Source: Steroidobacteraceae bacterium
Lineage (GTDB): Bacteria; Pseudomonadota; Gammaproteobacteria; Steroidobacterales; Steroidobacteraceae
NCBI GenBank assembly: GCA_017853175.1
Contig: JAFMKA010000005.1
Location: 1 to 61,985 of the forward strand
Reading direction: 5' to 3'
DNA: 61,985 nucleotides
Position 1 is the stretch's first letter; each line of letters starts with the position of its first letter. Made by a program: the position numbers and the translations under genes. Below, in pieces: positions 60,268-61,985 of the stretch. The notes below the pieces were generated by a model. That model did no database searches. It saw only the letters and a program-made list of their open reading frames with translations, and was not told the DNA's origin.

Positions 60268-60882
60268 GTGTTCGTTGATCTGCTCTTCTACGGTTTCTCG
60301 ACGATCCTGCTCGCCGCAGCGCTCGGCGTGATCATCAGTCGCAACCCGGTGTACTCGGCCTTGTGTCTCGTTCTGGCGTTCTTCACGAGCGCAGCCCTTT
60401 GGCTGTTGATCGAGGCGGAGTTCTTGGCCATCGTGCTGGTGCTCGTCTACGTGGGCGCGGTGATGGTGCTTTTTCTCTTTGTCGTGATGATGCTCGATAT
60501 CAACGTAGAAGAGGTCAAACGAGGGTTCACACGCTATGCGTGGCTCGGTTGGGTCGTCTCGCTCATTGTGATTGGGCAAATGATCACCGTGTTCTATGCC
60601 AAAGACTTTGGCATCGATGCAACGATCGGACCGGTACGCAATCCGGTCGATCACAGCAACACGCGTGAGCTCGGAGAAGTTCTTTATACCCAATACGTCT
60701 ATCCCTTCGAACTCGCCGCCGTGCTGCTGCTGGTGGCCATCGTGGCGGCGATCGCCCTCACGATGCGTCGGCGCCCTGGTCTCAAGCCTCAAGATGTGGC
60801 GAAGCAAGTTGCCGTTCGTCGTGAAGATCGGGTGCGACTCGTCAAGGATGTCACCCGCGAGGGCGGGGAGGGTCCGCGATGA
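60268..60882 (+). CDS. nuoJ: NADH-quinone oxidoreductase subunit J
   Basis: A 204-residue membrane subunit with five hydrophobic helices; [20 protein letters not shown] is the conserved third helix. GGGGAGGAA before GTG 60268 is a good ribosome-binding site. The stop overlaps the nuoK start by four bases. Confidence 0.94.
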   Translation: MFVDLLFYGFSTILLAAALGVIISRNPVYSALCLVLAFFTSAALWLLIEAEFLAIVLVLVYVGAVMVLFLFVVMMLDINVEEVKRGFTRYAWLGWVVSLIVIGQMITVFYAKDFGIDATIGPVRNPVDHSNTRELGEVLYTQYVYPFELAAVLLLVAIVAAIALTMRRRPGLKPQDVAKQVAVRREDRVRLVKDVTREGGEGPR

Positions 60883-61184
60883 TCACGCTGCAGCACATGA
60901 TGACGCTCTCCGGCATCTTGTTCGCGCTATCGGTGGCGGGCATTTTCCTCAATCGTAAGAACGTCATTTTGCTGCTGATGTGCATCGAGTTGATGTTGCT
61001 CGCCGTCAACTTCAGTTTCGTATCGTTCTCGCGTTTTCTCGGCGACCTCGATGGTCAGGTGTTCGTCTTCTTTGTGCTGACGGTCGCTGCGGCGGAGTCG
61101 GCGATCGGGCTTGCGATCCTCGTGGTGCTGTTCCGCGAGCGTCGCAGCATCAACGTCGAAGATCTCGACACCATGAAGGGATGA
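60879..61184 (+). CDS. nuoK: NADH-quinone oxidoreductase subunit K
   Basis: A 101-residue membrane subunit with three helices, including the proton-path Glu in [15 protein letters not shown] and Glu in [22 protein letters not shown] 60879 overlaps nuoJ. nuoL begins seven bases after the stop. Confidence 0.96.
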   Translation: MITLQHMMTLSGILFALSVAGIFLNRKNVILLLMCIELMLLAVNFSFVSFSRFLGDLDGQVFVFFVLTVAAAESAIGLAILVVLFRERRSINVEDLDTMKG

Positions 61185-61191
61185 GTAGGGA

Positions 61192-61985
61192 ATGGGTGAC
61201 GTGAGCTCTACTTTGGTGTCGATGGATCCGCGGACGCTTCTGGCCATTCCGCTGCTACCGCTTGCGGCAGCCATCGTGGCGGGACTTTTCGGCAGATTCA
61301 TTGGGCGGACGGCCTCCCATGTGATCACGATCGCGGCAGTGGGCGCGAGTTTCGTGTTGTCGGCGCGCATCGCCTGGCAACTCGTGACCGGCGAAGTCGG
61401 AATCTTCAACGAGTCGGTCTATACCTGGCTCTTGAGTGATGGAATCCGGATGGAAGTCGGCTTTCTGGTCGATCATCTGTCGGTACTCATGATGTGTGTT
61501 GTGACGTTCGTGTCCTTCTGCGTGCACGTCTACACCATCGGGTACATGCACGATGACCCCGGCTACCAGCGGTTCTTCTCGTACATCTCGCTGTTCACGT
61601 TCGCGATGCTGATGCTCGTGATGTCGAACAATTTCATGCAGTTGTTCTTCGGTTGGGAAGCCGTCGGCGTCGTGTCTTATCTGCTCATCGGTTTCTGGTA
61701 CACGAAGCCGAGCGCGATCTTTGCGAATCTCAAAGCGTTCCTCGTCAATCGCGTCGGCGATTTCGGGTTTGTGCTCGGTATCGCAGCGGTCGTTTACTAC
61801 ACCGGATCCCTCGATTATCGCGATGCTTTCGCGGCGGCGCCCGCGTTCGCGGAAGTGGGTTACGCGCTAACGGACACTTGGACGGTATCGGCCATCACGC
61901 TCATTTGCGTCTTGTTGTTCATCGGCGCAATGGGTAAGTCGGCGCAGGTGCCGTTGCACGTATGGTTGCCCGACTCGATGGAAGG
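61192..61985 (+). CDS. nuoL: NADH-quinone oxidoreductase subunit L (partial, cut by window end)
   Basis: The open frame from ATG 61192 reaches the right edge without a stop, about 264 codons of some 650. [42 protein letters not shown] (with the proton-path Glu in GWEAVG) and [22 protein letters not shown] with the key Lys are NuoL signatures. It is an antiporter-like proton pump of complex I. GAGTAGGGA precedes the start. Confidence 0.95.
   Translation, partial: [264 protein letters not shown]

Overview
The window is a gene-dense, GC-rich stretch of chromosome from a gammaproteobacterium. The gene order is the evidence: SRP RNA-dnaX-ybaB-recR, tmRNA-smpB-ratA-rnfH-bamE-fur-recN-nadK-hrcA-grpE-dnaK-dnaJ-dapB-carAB-greA, yhbY/ftsH-folP-glmM-tpiA-secG-tRNA-Leu, and a nuoA-L run. 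I would place it among the deep Xanthomonadales/Nevskiales/Steroidobacterales-like lineages, but the sequence alone does not settle the taxon. GTG and TTG starts are common, genes often overlap by 1-4 bases, and I see no insertion sequence, prophage, CRISPR array or rRNA.

Layout. 1-3.9 kb: the tail of glgB, the 4.5S RNA gene, dnaX-ybaB-recR and convergent rsgA. 3.9-13.7 kb: orn, a PLP dehydratase, ppsA with its divergent regulator ppsR, a DUF1249 gene, a tail-specific protease, an M28 lipoprotein peptidase and two small membrane proteins. 13.7-23.4 kb: a co-directional run of eight genes (Gfo/Idh oxidoreductase, aguB, CobW-type GTPase, glycerate 2-kinase, F420:NADPH oxidoreductase, cofE, cofD and one giant cofC-cofG-cofH gene), met head-on by a luciferase-like (LLM) oxidoreductase gene. 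24.4-29.6 kb: accessory genes (TerB/DUF697 protein, LuxR-type response regulator, orphan ModA, S66 peptidase, DUF2889 protein, nitroreductase). 29.6-45.8 kb: tmRNA and the conserved smpB-to-greA block. 45.8-51.7 kb: yhbY, ftsH, folP, glmM, tpiA, secG and tRNA-Leu(GAG). 51.7 kb to the end: the complex I operon, cut inside nuoL.

The most unusual content is the coenzyme F420 locus. F420 synthesis is typical of archaea and actinobacteria and sporadic in proteobacteria. Here the guanylyltransferase CofC and both radical-SAM halves of FO synthase (CofG, CofH) lie in one 979-residue open frame. The activities present are 2-phospholactate- (or PEP- or phosphoglycerate-) guanylyl transfer, FO synthesis, CofD transfer, glutamyl ligation by CofE, reduction with NADPH by NpdG, and a likely consumer (LLM protein). 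No dehydro-F420 reductase domain is fused to CofE. A glycerate 2-kinase sits in the same run, which raises the question of which C3 acid this organism builds into F420.

Regulatory signals readable by eye include three sigma-32-type promoters (grpE, dnaK, ftsH) beside an hrcA gene without a visible CIRCE, a terminator-bearing carAB leader, a terminator touching the greA ribosome-binding site, inverted repeats between smpB/ratA and nadK/hrcA, a palindrome ahead of nuoA, and several TAGAAT-like -10 boxes 5-7 bases before start codons, suggesting leaderless mRNAs.
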